This document shows positions 48,443-58,319 of a stretch of DNA of 64,000 bases, piece by piece (position 1 is the stretch's first letter; each line of letters begins with the position of its first letter). The stretch comes from Alphaproteobacteria bacterium (GTDB lineage: Bacteria > Pseudomonadota > Alphaproteobacteria > Rhizobiales > Xanthobacteraceae): positions 930,001-994,000 of the forward strand of contig JBBCGH010000001.1 of assembly GCA_037200445.1 (NCBI GenBank). Direction: 5' to 3'. Under the pieces are notes generated by a model. That model searched no databases, was not told the origin of the DNA, and was given only the letters and a program-made list of their open reading frames with translations. The translations under genes and the position numbers were made by a program.

Positions 48443-49321
48443 ATGGTTGAAGGATTATGGCTGCCGCTGGTGACGCCGTTTCGCGACGGTGCGCTCGACG
48501 AGGCATCGTTGCGGCGCATGGTGCGCCACTACCTCGGTCAGCCGGTCGACGGTTTCATTCTCGCCGCGACGACCGGGGAGGGGCTGACGATCGACGAGGA
48601 TGAGAGCGAACGGCTCGTGTCGATCGTGGTCGCCGAAGCCGCTGGCAAGCGCCCGATCTATCTCGGCGTGTCCGGCAGCGATACCCGCAAGGTCGCGAAG
48701 GCGCTGGCGACGAGCGCGGCGTGGCCTGTCGACGGCTACTTGATTGCATGTCCCTACTACACGCGCCCCTCGCAGGAAGGGCTCTACCGCCATTTCGCCG
48801 CGCTCGCGGAGGCAACCGCGCGGCCGATCCTGATCTACAACATTCCGTATCGAACCGGCGTGAACATGGCGAACGACACGCTTCTGCGGCTCGCCGCGCT
48901 TCAGAACATCGCGGGCGTGAAGGACTGCTGCGCCGATGCCGCGCAGTCGTTCGACCTGATGCGCGCGAAGCCGACCGGTTTCTCGGTGATGACCGGCGAG
49001 GATGGGTGGTTCTATCCGGCGCTGACGCTCGGCGCCGACGGCGGCATCACGGCATCGGCCCACATCGATACCGCGCGCTTCGCGGCGGTCCGCACGATGC
49101 TGCTCGCGGGCGATCAAGCGGGCGCGCTCAATGCCTGGCGCACGCTCGCCGATCTGCCGCGCTTGCTGTTCGCCGAGCCGAGCCCGGCCCCGATCAAGCA
49201 TTCGCTCTGGCGCATCGGCTTGATCGACAGCCCGGAAGTGCGCCTGCCGATGACGCAGGTTAGCGATGCGCTGGCGGCGCGGATCGACCGGGAGGTGGAG
49301 CGCTCGCGCATGGCGGCGTAG
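48443..49321 (+). CDS. DapA-like dihydrodipicolinate synthase/N-acetylneuraminate lyase family protein
   Basis: A 292-residue class I aldolase-fold protein. The Schiff-base Lys160 is in GVKDCCAD, Tyr132 in IYNIPYRTG, and the TTGEG loop near the N-terminus is intact. ATG 48443 has AAGGAGAAGG upstream. Family members synthesise dihydrodipicolinate for lysine or cleave other 2-keto acids; the region around GVKDCCADAAQ differs from typical DapA, so a catabolic lyase is equally possible. It stands alone. Confidence 0.87.
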   Translation: MVEGLWLPLVTPFRDGALDEASLRRMVRHYLGQPVDGFILAATTGEGLTIDEDESERLVSIVVAEAAGKRPIYLGVSGSDTRKVAKALATSAAWPVDGYLIACPYYTRPSQEGLYRHFAALAEATARPILIYNIPYRTGVNMANDTLLRLAALQNIAGVKDCCADAAQSFDLMRAKPTGFSVMTGEDGWFYPALTLGADGGITASAHIDTARFAAVRTMLLAGDQAGALNAWRTLADLPRLLFAEPSPAPIKHSLWRIGLIDSPEVRLPMTQVSDALAARIDREVERSRMAA

Positions 49322-49364
49322 TTGTTTGGCCGCACCGCGGTGCTCGTGCGGCAAGCGCGGTGCC

Positions 49365-49558
49365 ACCCTCCCCTGGAGGGGGGAGGCATAGGCGGCTTTC
49401 AGCCGCCGTCCTTAACGTCAAGAACGCCGATCCGGAGGATCGGCTGCGGCAAACGAAGTGAGCGTCGGGGTGGGGTGAGCTTTAGCTTGGGTTCACCCCA
49501 CCCCGGCTCGCATTGCGCTTCGCTTCATGCTCGCCGACCCTCCCCTCCAGGGGAGGGT
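49365..49558. repeat. Intergenic hairpin repeat (CCCTCCCCTGGAGGG family)
   Basis: The 320-base gap 49322-49641 holds no gene but this structured unit. It opens CCCTCCCCTGGAGGGG and closes CCCTCCCCTCCAGGGGAGGG; inside are GGCGGCTTTCAGCCGCC and GGGGTGGGGTGA pairing with TCACCCCACCCC. Related units lie at 11589, 55225 and 56487. The rest of the gap, 49559-49641, is the leader of the CoA-transferase gene. Confidence 0.75.
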
Positions 49559-49641
49559 TTTCGAGCGTGTGGCTTCGGGTGGACAATGCGCGGCGTATCG
49601 GGGATTGTCCCCCCTCCCGACACCGTCTGCCGGAACCCTGC

Positions 49642-50835
49642 ATGTCCTTTCCCAAGGCCTCGACTGCACTTAACCGCTTCACCGTGCTGGATCTCACCCG
49701 CGTCCGCGCCGGCCCGACCTGCGTGCGCCAGCTCGCCGACTGGGGCGCGAACTGCATCAAGATCGAGATGCCGGACCACATGAGCGAGGGCGAGGGGCTT
49801 GGCGGTCCACGCGAAGGTTCCGACTTCCAGAACCTGCATCGCAACAAGCGCTCGATCACGCTGAACCTGAAATCGCCCGAGGGCGTCGCGGTGCTCAAGA
49901 AGATGGCCGCCAAGGCCGACGTCGTGGTGGAGAATTTCCGCCCCGACGTGAAGAAGCGCCTCGGCATCGACTACGAGGCGCTCTCGGCGGTCAATCCGCG
50001 GCTCATCTACGCGAGCATCTCGGGCTTCGGCCAGGACGGCCCTTACGCGAACCGGCCGGGCTTCGACCAGATCGCGCAAGGCATGGGCGGGCTGATGTCG
50101 ATCACCGGCTTGCCGGGGCAGGGCCCAGTGCGCGTCGGCATTCCGGTCGCGGATCTGTGCGCCGGTCTGTTCGCCGCCATGGGCATCCTGACGGCGCTGC
50201 TCGAGCGCGAGCAGTCCGGCAAGGGGCAGGCGATCGATACCTCGCTGCTGCAGGCGCAGATCTTCATGCTCGACTTCCAGGCGACGCGCTGGCTCACCGG
50301 CCACGAGGTGCCGCCGCAGGCCGGCAACAATCACCCGACCTCGATCCCGACCGGCGTGTTCAAGACCTCGGACGGCTACATCAACATCGCGGCGGCCGGA
50401 CAGAAGATGTGGGAGCGCGTCTGCGAGACGCTCGGCATTGCGCAGTACATCAGCCATGCGGACTACGCGACCGGCGCACTGCGCTCCAAGAACCGCGATG
50501 CGGTGAATGCGCTGATGGAAAAGGAGACCGTGAAGAACACCAGCGCCTATTGGGTCGACGCTTTCAACAAGGCAGGTGTGCCCTCCGGGCCGATCTATTC
50601 GGTCGATCAGACCTTCGCGGACGCGCAGGTGAAGCACCTCGCCATTGCGAAGGACGTCCGCACGCAGGACCAGAAGACGATCACGCTGGTCGGCCAGCCG
50701 GTGCGGCTGTCGCGCACGCCGAGCGCGATCGTGGCGCCGCCCCCGCTGCTCGGCGAGCATACCGACGAGATCCTGGCCGAATTCGGCTTCGGCAAGGAGG
50801 AGATCGGAAAGCTGCATGCCGAGAAGGTGCTCTAG
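49642..50835 (+). CDS. CaiB/BaiF family class III CoA-transferase
   Basis: A 397-residue CoA-transferase. The catalytic Asp171 is in VGIPVADLCAG, and TVLDLTRVRAGPTCVRQLAD, ENFRPDVKKRLGID and ISGFGQDGPYANRPGFDQ are family hallmarks. It moves CoA between organic acids. ATG 49642 gives the family start; the longer frame crosses the hairpin repeat. It lies 35 bases before an enoyl-CoA hydratase gene, forming a small CoA-ester operon. Substrates are unknown. Confidence 0.92.
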   Translation: MSFPKASTALNRFTVLDLTRVRAGPTCVRQLADWGANCIKIEMPDHMSEGEGLGGPREGSDFQNLHRNKRSITLNLKSPEGVAVLKKMAAKADVVVENFRPDVKKRLGIDYEALSAVNPRLIYASISGFGQDGPYANRPGFDQIAQGMGGLMSITGLPGQGPVRVGIPVADLCAGLFAAMGILTALLEREQSGKGQAIDTSLLQAQIFMLDFQATRWLTGHEVPPQAGNNHPTSIPTGVFKTSDGYINIAAAGQKMWERVCETLGIAQYISHADYATGALRSKNRDAVNALMEKETVKNTSAYWVDAFNKAGVPSGPIYSVDQTFADAQVKHLAIAKDVRTQDQKTITLVGQPVRLSRTPSAIVAPPPLLGEHTDEILAEFGFGKEEIGKLHAEKVL

Positions 50836-50870
50836 GGTTATTATCGCCGGAAACGGAAAGTGAGACGCAC

Positions 50871-51671
50871 ATGAACGAGATGGCCAAGACCGACAAGGTG
50901 CTGCACCGCAAGGAAGCCGGCGTCGGCTACGTGGTGTTCAACAACCCGGCGCGGCACAACGCTATGTCGCTCGACATGTGGGCCGAGATGGGCCGCATCA
51001 TGGAGGACTTCGCCAACGACGACACGCTGCGCTGCGTGGTGCTCTCCGGCGCGGGCGAGAAGGCGTTCGTGTCGGGCGCCGACATCTCGCGCTTCGGCGC
51101 GGAGCGCTCCACCGAAGAGGCGGTCGCGCACTACAATGCGACCACCGAGAAGGCGAGCAACGCGCTGGCTGCTTATCCGAAGCCGACCATCGCGATGATT
51201 CGCGGCTATTGCATCGGCGGCGGGCTCGGCATCGCGACCTGCTGCGACCTGCGCATTGCCTCGGACAATTCGACCTTCGCGGTGCCGGCCGCCAAGCTCG
51301 GCCTCGGCTACGCCTATCCGGGGCTCAAGCGCCTGGTCGACATCGTCGGGCCGTCGTTTGCCAAGGAGATCTTCTACACGGCGCGCCAGTTCACTGCCGA
51401 CGAGGCGCGCACGATGGGGCTGGTCAACCGCGTGCTGCCCGGCGCCGAGCTCGAGGACTACGTGAAGAAGTACGCCGAGACCATCGCGCGCAACGCTCCG
51501 CTGACCATCCGCGCCGTGAAGAAGGTGGTGAGCGAAGTCCTGAAGGACGAGTCGCAGCGCGACATGAAAGGCGCCGACGAGGCGGTGAAGACCTGCTTCC
51601 GCAGCAAGGACTATACCGAGGGCCGCACCGCCTTCATGGAGAAGCGCAAGCCGGTGTTCACCGGGACCTGA
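50871..51671 (+). CDS. Enoyl-CoA hydratase-related protein
   Basis: A 266-residue crotonase-fold protein: EKAFVSGADISRFG and RGYCIGGGLGIATCCDLRIA form the oxyanion hole. It likely acts on the acyl-CoA made by the CoA-transferase. ATG 50871 is chosen over longer starts inside the transferase gene. The stop is followed 13 bases later by a GCATGATC hairpin repeat. Confidence 0.9.
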   Translation: MNEMAKTDKVLHRKEAGVGYVVFNNPARHNAMSLDMWAEMGRIMEDFANDDTLRCVVLSGAGEKAFVSGADISRFGAERSTEEAVAHYNATTEKASNALAAYPKPTIAMIRGYCIGGGLGIATCCDLRIASDNSTFAVPAAKLGLGYAYPGLKRLVDIVGPSFAKEIFYTARQFTADEARTMGLVNRVLPGAELEDYVKKYAETIARNAPLTIRAVKKVVSEVLKDESQRDMKGADEAVKTCFRSKDYTEGRTAFMEKRKPVFTGT

Positions 51672-51684
51672 TGAAATTTTGTTG

Positions 51685-51757
51685 GCGCATGATCTTATCC
51701 GAAAACCGGTTCCCATCCCCGATCGGTGTCGAGGACATGCTTTTCGGGATCATGCGC
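51685..51757. repeat. GCATGATC hairpin repeat with enlarged loop
   Basis: Perfect outer arms GCGCATGATC (51685-51694) and GATCATGCGC (51748-51757). The left core CCGAAAACCGG is kept, but about 25 extra bases separate it from CTTTTCGG on the right, giving a longer loop than other copies. It lies between the hydratase and the SGNH-like gene. Confidence 0.75.
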
Positions 51758-51770
51758 TAGCGCCCCGCCA

Positions 51771-52883
51771 ATGAGCCGGCGCCGCGAGCTATTGTTCAAC
51801 CTTCTCCTCTCGCTCGCGAGCATCGCGTTCTGCCTGCTCGCCGCCGAGATCGTGCTGCGCTTCCTGCCGGTCTCGACCGGCCTGCGCAGCATGCCGGTGA
51901 CCGCCGCCGATCCCGTGCTGCACTTCACGCCGAACCGGCCGTTCACGAACTCGCTCGGCTGGACCATGCACAATGTGGTGCGTGGCCGCGTCAACAATGG
52001 GGGGTTCGTCAACGACCAGGACTATGGGCGCGACGGGCTGCCGCTGATCGCGGTTATCGGCGACTCGTTCATCGAGGCGCAGATGGTTGCGTATCCCGAG
52101 AGCCTGCAGGGGCGGCTCGCGGCAGCGCTCAAGGACAAATTCCGCATCTACAGCTTCGCGGGCTCCGGTGCGCCGCTCAGCCAGTACCTCGCCTGGGCGG
52201 GCTTTGCCGTGAAGGAATACGGCGCGCGCGCCGTGGTTATCAACGTGGTGGGCAACGACTTCGACGAGAGCCTTGCCGCTTACCGCATTGGGCCTGGCTT
52301 CTGGCAGTACGTGCCGGATGCGAATGGCGTGCTGCAGCTCAAGCTCAATCCGCACCGGGCCGGCACGCTGATCTCGCTTGCCCGCCACTCGGCGCTGGCT
52401 CGTTACGTGATCATCAACCTCGGCATCCAGAACCGGCTGTTCGGTATCCGCTGGCTCGGCGAGATGGTCTTCGGCAAGCCCGCGAACGCCCAGCCGCGCT
52501 ATGCCGGCAACACCGACGCGTCCGTGGACGGGAAGCGCGTCCGGGACTCGCTCGCCGCGATCGATGCGTTCTTTCGCGATCTGCCGGAGCGTGTCGGCCT
52601 GCCGGCCGATCGCGTGCTGTTCACGCTGGACGGGTTCCGCAACGCCGACGCCGCGCGCGCCGGGCAGGGGACCTATTTCGACCTGATGCGGCGTGCGTTC
52701 ATCGAGAAGGCTGCGGCAAAAGGCTACGAGGTGATCGACCTCGATGCGCGTTTCATCCCGCGCCACGCGCAGACCGGGGAAAGCTTCGAATTCTACGATG
52801 ATAATCACTGGAACGCCGCCGGGCACGAGGTGGCGTTCGAGGCCGTGATGGCCTCGAAGCTGCTTGCGAATTTGCGTCAATGA
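51771..52883 (+). CDS. SGNH/GDSL hydrolase-like protein with N-terminal membrane anchor
   Basis: A 370-residue protein. Residues 7-30 (LLFNLLLSLASIAFCLLAAE) form a membrane anchor or uncleaved signal, placing the rest in the periplasm. Ser99 in IGDSF, Asp343 and His346 in DDNHWN give a plausible SGNH triad, and VINVVGNDF supplies the Asn block. The family includes esterases and polysaccharide acetyl-modifying proteins. No glycan gene is adjacent, so the target is unknown. It is flanked on both sides by hairpin repeats. Confidence 0.78.
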   Translation: MSRRRELLFNLLLSLASIAFCLLAAEIVLRFLPVSTGLRSMPVTAADPVLHFTPNRPFTNSLGWTMHNVVRGRVNNGGFVNDQDYGRDGLPLIAVIGDSFIEAQMVAYPESLQGRLAAALKDKFRIYSFAGSGAPLSQYLAWAGFAVKEYGARAVVINVVGNDFDESLAAYRIGPGFWQYVPDANGVLQLKLNPHRAGTLISLARHSALARYVIINLGIQNRLFGIRWLGEMVFGKPANAQPRYAGNTDASVDGKRVRDSLAAIDAFFRDLPERVGLPADRVLFTLDGFRNADAARAGQGTYFDLMRRAFIEKAAAKGYEVIDLDARFIPRHAQTGESFEFYDDNHWNAAGHEVAFEAVMASKLLANLRQ

Positions 52884-52894
52884 AGCGAAAAGAG

Positions 52895-52944
52895 GCGCAT
52901 CGTCCCGAAAAGTGGATACCGGTTTTCGGATAAAGACGATGCGC
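52895..52944. repeat. GCATGATC-family hairpin repeat with compensated outer stem
   Basis: Outer arms GCGCATCGTC (52895-52904) and GACGATGCGC (52935-52944) pair perfectly although both differ from the common GCGCATGATC/GATCATGCGC. The core carries CCGAAAAGTGG and ACCGGTTTTCGG. It starts 12 bases after the SGNH-like gene stop. Confidence 0.8.
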
Positions 52945-52983
52945 TGAAAATAAGCCGGAGAGGATAACCGGTGCGGAGGGGAC

Positions 52984-54042
<1,059 letters not shown>

Positions 54043-54043
54043 C

Positions 54044-54092
54044 GCGCATGATCCCGAAACGTGGGAACCGGTTTTCGGATAAGATCATGCGC
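54044..54092. repeat. GCATGATC hairpin repeat after the ATPase gene
   Basis: Outer arms GCGCATGATC (54044-54053) and GATCATGCGC (54083-54092) pair perfectly; the core has CCGAAACGTGG and ACCGGTTTTCGG. It begins one base after the ATPase TGA and lies within the transporter operon. Confidence 0.8.
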
Positions 54093-54140
54093 AGATGAAT
54101 AAGCGTGGGGCGAGAAGAAAACGACAGAGGGAGAGAAACG

Positions 54141-55199
54141 ATGCCCAACCTGACCCGGCGCAGAGTGATGCAGGGCGCGGCCGCGCTCGGCGGCGCAGCA
54201 TTTGCCACGCGCGTCGTTTCCGCCGCGCCGGCGGCCGAAGCGGTGACGCCCGCGCTGATCGAGGCCGCGAAGAAAGAGGGCAAGGTCGTCTACTACACGT
54301 CGATCGACCTGCCGGTGGCCGAAAAGATCGCCAAGGCCTTCGAGGCGAAATATTCCGGCATCTCGGTGCGCACCGAGCGTTCCGGCGCGGAGCGCATTTT
54401 CCAGCGCATCGGGCAGGAATACTCGAGCAACATTCACGCCTGTGACGTCGTCAACTCCTCGGACGCCGCGCACATGATCGTGTGGAAGCGCGACGGCTGG
54501 ATCACGCCTTATGTGCCCGAGGACGTCGCCAAGCACTATCCGGCTGAGCACAAGGATGCGGACGGCACGTTCGCGAGCTTTCGCGTGACGCTGAGCATCA
54601 TCGCCCGCAATACCGACCTGGTGAAAGACGCTGACGCGCCCAAGAGTTTCGCAGACCTGCTCGACCCGAAATGGGTCGGCAAGATCGTCAAGGCGCATCC
54701 CGGCTACAGCGGCACGATCCTGACCGCCACCTACCAGATGGTGCGCGATCTCGGCTGGGACTATTTCGAGAAGCTCGCCAAGCAGAAGATCATGCAGGTG
54801 CAGTCGGCCGCCGATCCGCCGAAGAAGCTCGCGCTCGGCGAGCGCGCCATCATGGCCGACGGCGCCGAGTATGTGATCCTGCAGCAGCACGAAACGGGCA
54901 AGCCCACGGCTCCGATTTATGCGAGCGAAGGCTCGCCGCTGATCATCGGGCCGAACGCGATGTTCAAGAACGCGCCGAACCCGAATGCAGCGCGCCTGTT
55001 CCAGAACTTCTGTTTCTCGCCCGAAGCGCAGCAACTGATCATCGACGTGGGCGGGATGCGCTCGGTGCATCCCGGCGCGAAGGAGAAGGCCGGCCGCACG
55101 CCGCTGAACGACATCAAGCTGATGAAGGACGACGCGGCCGCCGTCGAGAAGACGGGTGATGAGATCAAGGCGCGCTACGCGAAGATATTCAAGGTGTGA
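54141..55199 (+). CDS. Extracellular solute-binding protein with Tat signal (tandem copy 1)
   Basis: A 352-residue periplasmic binding protein of the type 2 iron/polyamine class. Signal TRRRVMQGAAALGGAAFATR has the twin-arginine motif, so it may be exported folded. Mature part begins AVTPALIEAAKKEGKVVYYT, followed by AFEAKYSGISVRTERSGAER. ATG 54141 has GAGAGAAA upstream. The tyrosines that ligate iron in FbpA are not obvious, so an organic or phosphonate ligand is possible. It is paralogous to the next gene. Confidence 0.9.
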   Translation: MPNLTRRRVMQGAAALGGAAFATRVVSAAPAAEAVTPALIEAAKKEGKVVYYTSIDLPVAEKIAKAFEAKYSGISVRTERSGAERIFQRIGQEYSSNIHACDVVNSSDAAHMIVWKRDGWITPYVPEDVAKHYPAEHKDADGTFASFRVTLSIIARNTDLVKDADAPKSFADLLDPKWVGKIVKAHPGYSGTILTATYQMVRDLGWDYFEKLAKQKIMQVQSAADPPKKLALGERAIMADGAEYVILQQHETGKPTAPIYASEGSPLIIGPNAMFKNAPNPNAARLFQNFCFSPEAQQLIIDVGGMRSVHPGAKEKAGRTPLNDIKLMKDDAAAVEKTGDEIKARYAKIFKV

Positions 55200-55224
55200 G
55201 GTGAGGAGTGCACGGTCTCTCGCT

Positions 55225-55363
55225 CCCTCCCCCCATAGCCCGTCGAAGACGGGCGTAAACGCCCCGATGGAGCGGAGGGGTGGGGAGGGGGTCGAAGTGT
55301 GTCGCAATGGCAATGCTTTATTCACTGACCCCCACCCCTACCCCTCCCCGCAAGGGGGAGGGG
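55225..55363. repeat. Intergenic hairpin repeat (CCCTCCCC family) between tandem binding proteins
   Basis: The unit starts CCCTCCCCCCAT and ends CCCCTCCCCGCAAGGGGGAG, with GGAGGGGTGGGGAGGGG and its complement inside and a CCCGTC/GACGGG hairpin near the left. It fills the 201-base gap between the two paralogous genes, and a close relative follows the second gene at 56487. Confidence 0.75.
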
Positions 55364-55400
55364 AATGCCGCCGAGCGTGTTGCAACAATTGAGCTCGCCC

Positions 55401-56462
55401 ATGCGCATCACCACAATCACCCGCCGCAGCTTCCTCCACTCCTCCGCGCTTGCGGCGTCCGCCGCTTTCGCAACGCGCGTTGCCGCCGCGCCGCCGGCTG
55501 AGCCGGTCACCCAGGCGCTCGTCGATGCGGCGAAGAAAGAAGGCAAGCTTGCCTTCTACACCGCGATGGACCTGCCGGTGGGCGAAGCTTTCGCCAAGGC
55601 CTTCGAGGCGAAATATCCCGGCATCGCAGTGCGCGTGGAGCGCTCCGGCGCCGAGCGCGTGTTTCAGCGCATCGGCCAGGAGATGGGAAGCAATATCCAC
55701 GCGGTGGATGTGGTGAACACCGCCGACGGCGCGCACATCATCGTATGGAAGCGCAACGGCTGGCTCGCGCCATACGTGCCAGAGGATGTCGCGCAGCACT
55801 TCCCGGCGCAGTACCACGATCCAGACGGCATGAGCGCGCACACGCGCGTGTGGCTGTCCTCGCTCGGCTACAACACCAACCTGGTAAAGCCTGAGGATGC
55901 GCCGAAAAGCTTTGCCGAGCTGCTCGATCCGAAATGGATGGGCAAGATGGTGAAGGGCCATCCGGCCTATTCGGGCACGATCATGACCGCGACGTTCCAG
56001 ATCGCGCGCGATCTCGGCTGGGGCTTCTTCGAGAAGCTCGCCAAGCAGAAGGTCATGCAGGTGCAGTCGTCGACCGACCCGCCGAAGAAGCTTGCGCTCG
56101 GCGAGCGCGCCGTGATGGCCGACGGCAACGACTACAATCTGATCCAGCTCAGAGAGCGCGGCCAGCCGGTCGAGGTGGTGTATCCGGCCGAAGGCACGCC
56201 GTTCATCGCCGGGCCGACCGCGATCTTCAAGTCGGCGCCGAGCCCGAACGCCGCGAGGTTGTTTCAGAGCTATCTGCATTCGCGCGAGGGACAGCAGCTG
56301 CTGGTCGATTTCGCGCGCCAGCATTCGGTGCACGATCAGGTCACCGACAAGCCGGGGAGCCGCAAGCTTACCGACATCAAGCTGCTGAAGGACGATGCGG
56401 CCGGTGTCGAGGCGCAGGCCGAGGAGATCAAGGCGCACTATGCGAAGCTGTTCGGGGTGTGA
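55401..56462 (+). CDS. Extracellular solute-binding protein with Tat-like signal (tandem copy 2)
   Basis: A 353-residue paralogue of the preceding gene. Signal ITRRSFLHSSALAASAAFAT has a twin-arginine motif; the mature part begins PVTQALVDAAKKEGKLAFYT. Blocks such as ERSGAERVFQRIGQE, KQKVMQVQSSTDPPKKLALG and NAARLFQSYLHS align with copy 1, while the C-terminal SVHDQVTDKPG differs. A changed ligand preference is likely. ATG 55401 lacks a strong ribosome-binding site; expression may depend on the transcript from upstream. Confidence 0.9.
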   Translation: MRITTITRRSFLHSSALAASAAFATRVAAAPPAEPVTQALVDAAKKEGKLAFYTAMDLPVGEAFAKAFEAKYPGIAVRVERSGAERVFQRIGQEMGSNIHAVDVVNTADGAHIIVWKRNGWLAPYVPEDVAQHFPAQYHDPDGMSAHTRVWLSSLGYNTNLVKPEDAPKSFAELLDPKWMGKMVKGHPAYSGTIMTATFQIARDLGWGFFEKLAKQKVMQVQSSTDPPKKLALGERAVMADGNDYNLIQLRERGQPVEVVYPAEGTPFIAGPTAIFKSAPSPNAARLFQSYLHSREGQQLLVDFARQHSVHDQVTDKPGSRKLTDIKLLKDDAAGVEAQAEEIKAHYAKLFGV

Positions 56463-56486
56463 CGTGAGGGACGCACAGTCTCTCGC

Positions 56487-56584
56487 TCCCTCCCCCCTTG
56501 AGGGGGAGGGTTGGGGAGGGGGGTCGAAGCTGCGACGCACCGCAGGGACCCCCACCCCTAACCCTCCCCCGCAAGGGGGAGGGG
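56487..56584. repeat. Intergenic hairpin repeat (CCCTCCCC family) before the fused permease
   Basis: Opens CCCTCCCCCCTTGAGGGGGA and closes CCCTCCCCCGCAAGGGGGAG, with GGGTTGGGGAGGGG and its complement in between. It lies in the 141-base gap between the second binding protein and the permease and repeats the plan of 55225-55363. Confidence 0.75.
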
Positions 56585-56603
56585 AACAGGCTGGAGCGCG
56601 TGC

Positions 56604-58319
56604 ATGACCCTCGCCATCACCGCACCTGCCGAACGCCGCGCCGGCCTCGATCTCTCCTGGCCGATCCTGATCGCGTTCGCGGCGATCCTGGTGGCGCTGA
56701 TCGTGCTGCCGATGTCGTGGCTCGTCTATTTCAGCCTGACCGACAAGGGCACGTTCACGCTCGCGAACTTCGTCAAGCTCGTCACCGACCCGACGTTCCT
56801 CGATCCGCTGGTCACGACCGTCATCCTCGCCACGTCCTCGGCGATCATCTGCTGCGCGGTCGCAGCGCCGATGGGCTGGCTGGTGGCGCGCACCGACATG
56901 CCGCTGCGCCGCACCATCCGTGCACTGGTGACCGCATCCTTCGTCACCCCGCCGTTCCTCGGCGCGATCGCCTGGGAGCTGCTCGCGGCGCCGAACTCCG
57001 GCCTGCTCAACCAGCTGTACCGCGGCGCGATCGGCAATCCCGGCGCCGATCCGCTGTTCAACATCTACACACTGCCGGGGCTGATCTTCGTCATTTCCTG
57101 CTACACGTTTCCTTACGTGTTCGTGCTGGTGGCCAACGCATTGGATCGCATCCCCGGCGATCTCGAGGATGCATCCTCGATCCTCGGCGGCCGCATGTGG
57201 GTGACGGCGCGCCGCGTCACCATTCCGCTGGCGCTGCCGGCGGTGCTCGCCGGCGTGCTGGTCGCATTCCTGCAGGCAATGACGCTGTTCGGCTCGCCCG
57301 CGATCCTCGCCCTGCCGGCGGGCTTCCATACGATGACCACCAAGATCTGGAGCCTGTTCCAGTATCCGCCGAAGCTCGAACTCGCCGCCGCCGCTTCGAT
57401 CCCGCTGCTGGTACTGACCGTGCTGCTGCTGCGTGCCGAGAACATGATCCTTGGCCGGCGCTCCTATGCGGTCGTCGGCGGCAAGCAAAGTGAGCCGCGC
57501 CTCGTACAGCTCGGCGGCTGGAAATGGGTGGCGCTCTCTTTGGCGCTGCTGGTGCTGATGAACCCGGTGTTCCTGCCCTACGGCGCGCTGCTCAATGCCG
57601 CGTTCTCACGCACGGCCTCGCAGTTCGTCTCATTCAAGAACTTCACACTGCACAATATCGAGTTCGTGTTCTTCGAGCTTTCTGCCACCAAGCTCGCCTT
57701 CAAGAACACGTTCATCCTCGGCTTCCTCTCCGCCACCATCGGCACGGTCATTGCGGTGGTCATTTCCTATCTCACGACGCGCAAGGCGATCGCCGGCTGG
57801 CGCGTGCTCGCGTTCCTGGCGACCGCACCGGTCGCGGTGCCCGGCATCGTGCTCGGCGTTGGGCTGTTCCTGTCCTACACGCGCCCGCCGTTCGTGCTCT
57901 ACGGCACGCTGTGGATCCTGCTCATCGCGTTTGTCACCATCGCGCTGCCCGCCGCCTACCAGCAGCTTCAATCGGCGTTCCGCACCGTGAGCGTCGACCT
58001 CGAGGAGGCTAGCCGCATTCTCGGCGCGACACGGCTGCAGTCGCTCGGCCACATCACGGCGCCGCTGTTGCGCACCAGCGTGATCGCCACCTGGTGCTTC
58101 ATCTTCGTCGGCGTGATCCGGGAGCTGTCAGCCGCCATCATCCTGTTCACCTCGGAAACGAAAGTTATTTCGGTGCTGATCTTCGACCTCAACGAGTCCG
58201 GCGATCTCGGCGCCATCGCGGTGCTCGGCATCATCATGCTGGTCATCACGTTTGCGGTGGTGATCGCGATCAATCGCGTCCCCGGCTTCGGCGGCGCCGC
58301 GAGGCTGCGGAGCACATGA
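56604..58319 (+). CDS. ABC transporter permease, fused double-domain (FbpB-like)
   Basis: A 571-residue inner-membrane permease with two homologous halves, each about six helices. Each half has an EAA-type coupling loop: DLEDASSILGGRMWVTARRV in the first and DLEEASRILGATRLQSLGHI in the second. This one-chain form is typical of FbpB/SfuB iron and thiamine-type importers. It works with the ATPase at 52984 and either binding protein. Its stop overlaps the MmgE/PrpD start by four bases. Confidence 0.92.
   Translation: MTLAITAPAERRAGLDLSWPILIAFAAILVALIVLPMSWLVYFSLTDKGTFTLANFVKLVTDPTFLDPLVTTVILATSSAIICCAVAAPMGWLVARTDMPLRRTIRALVTASFVTPPFLGAIAWELLAAPNSGLLNQLYRGAIGNPGADPLFNIYTLPGLIFVISCYTFPYVFVLVANALDRIPGDLEDASSILGGRMWVTARRVTIPLALPAVLAGVLVAFLQAMTLFGSPAILALPAGFHTMTTKIWSLFQYPPKLELAAAASIPLLVLTVLLLRAENMILGRRSYAVVGGKQSEPRLVQLGGWKWVALSLALLVLMNPVFLPYGALLNAAFSRTASQFVSFKNFTLHNIEFVFFELSATKLAFKNTFILGFLSATIGTVIAVVISYLTTRKAIAGWRVLAFLATAPVAVPGIVLGVGLFLSYTRPPFVLYGTLWILLIAFVTIALPAAYQQLQSAFRTVSVDLEEASRILGATRLQSLGHITAPLLRTSVIATWCFIFVGVIRELSAAIILFTSETKVISVLIFDLNESGDLGAIAVLGIIMLVITFAVVIAINRVPGFGGAARLRST

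Noticed and set aside
55338-57488. A 716-codon open frame on the - strand across the second binding protein and permease
   Set aside because: Antisense shadow; it runs through two hairpin repeats and has no recognisable domain.
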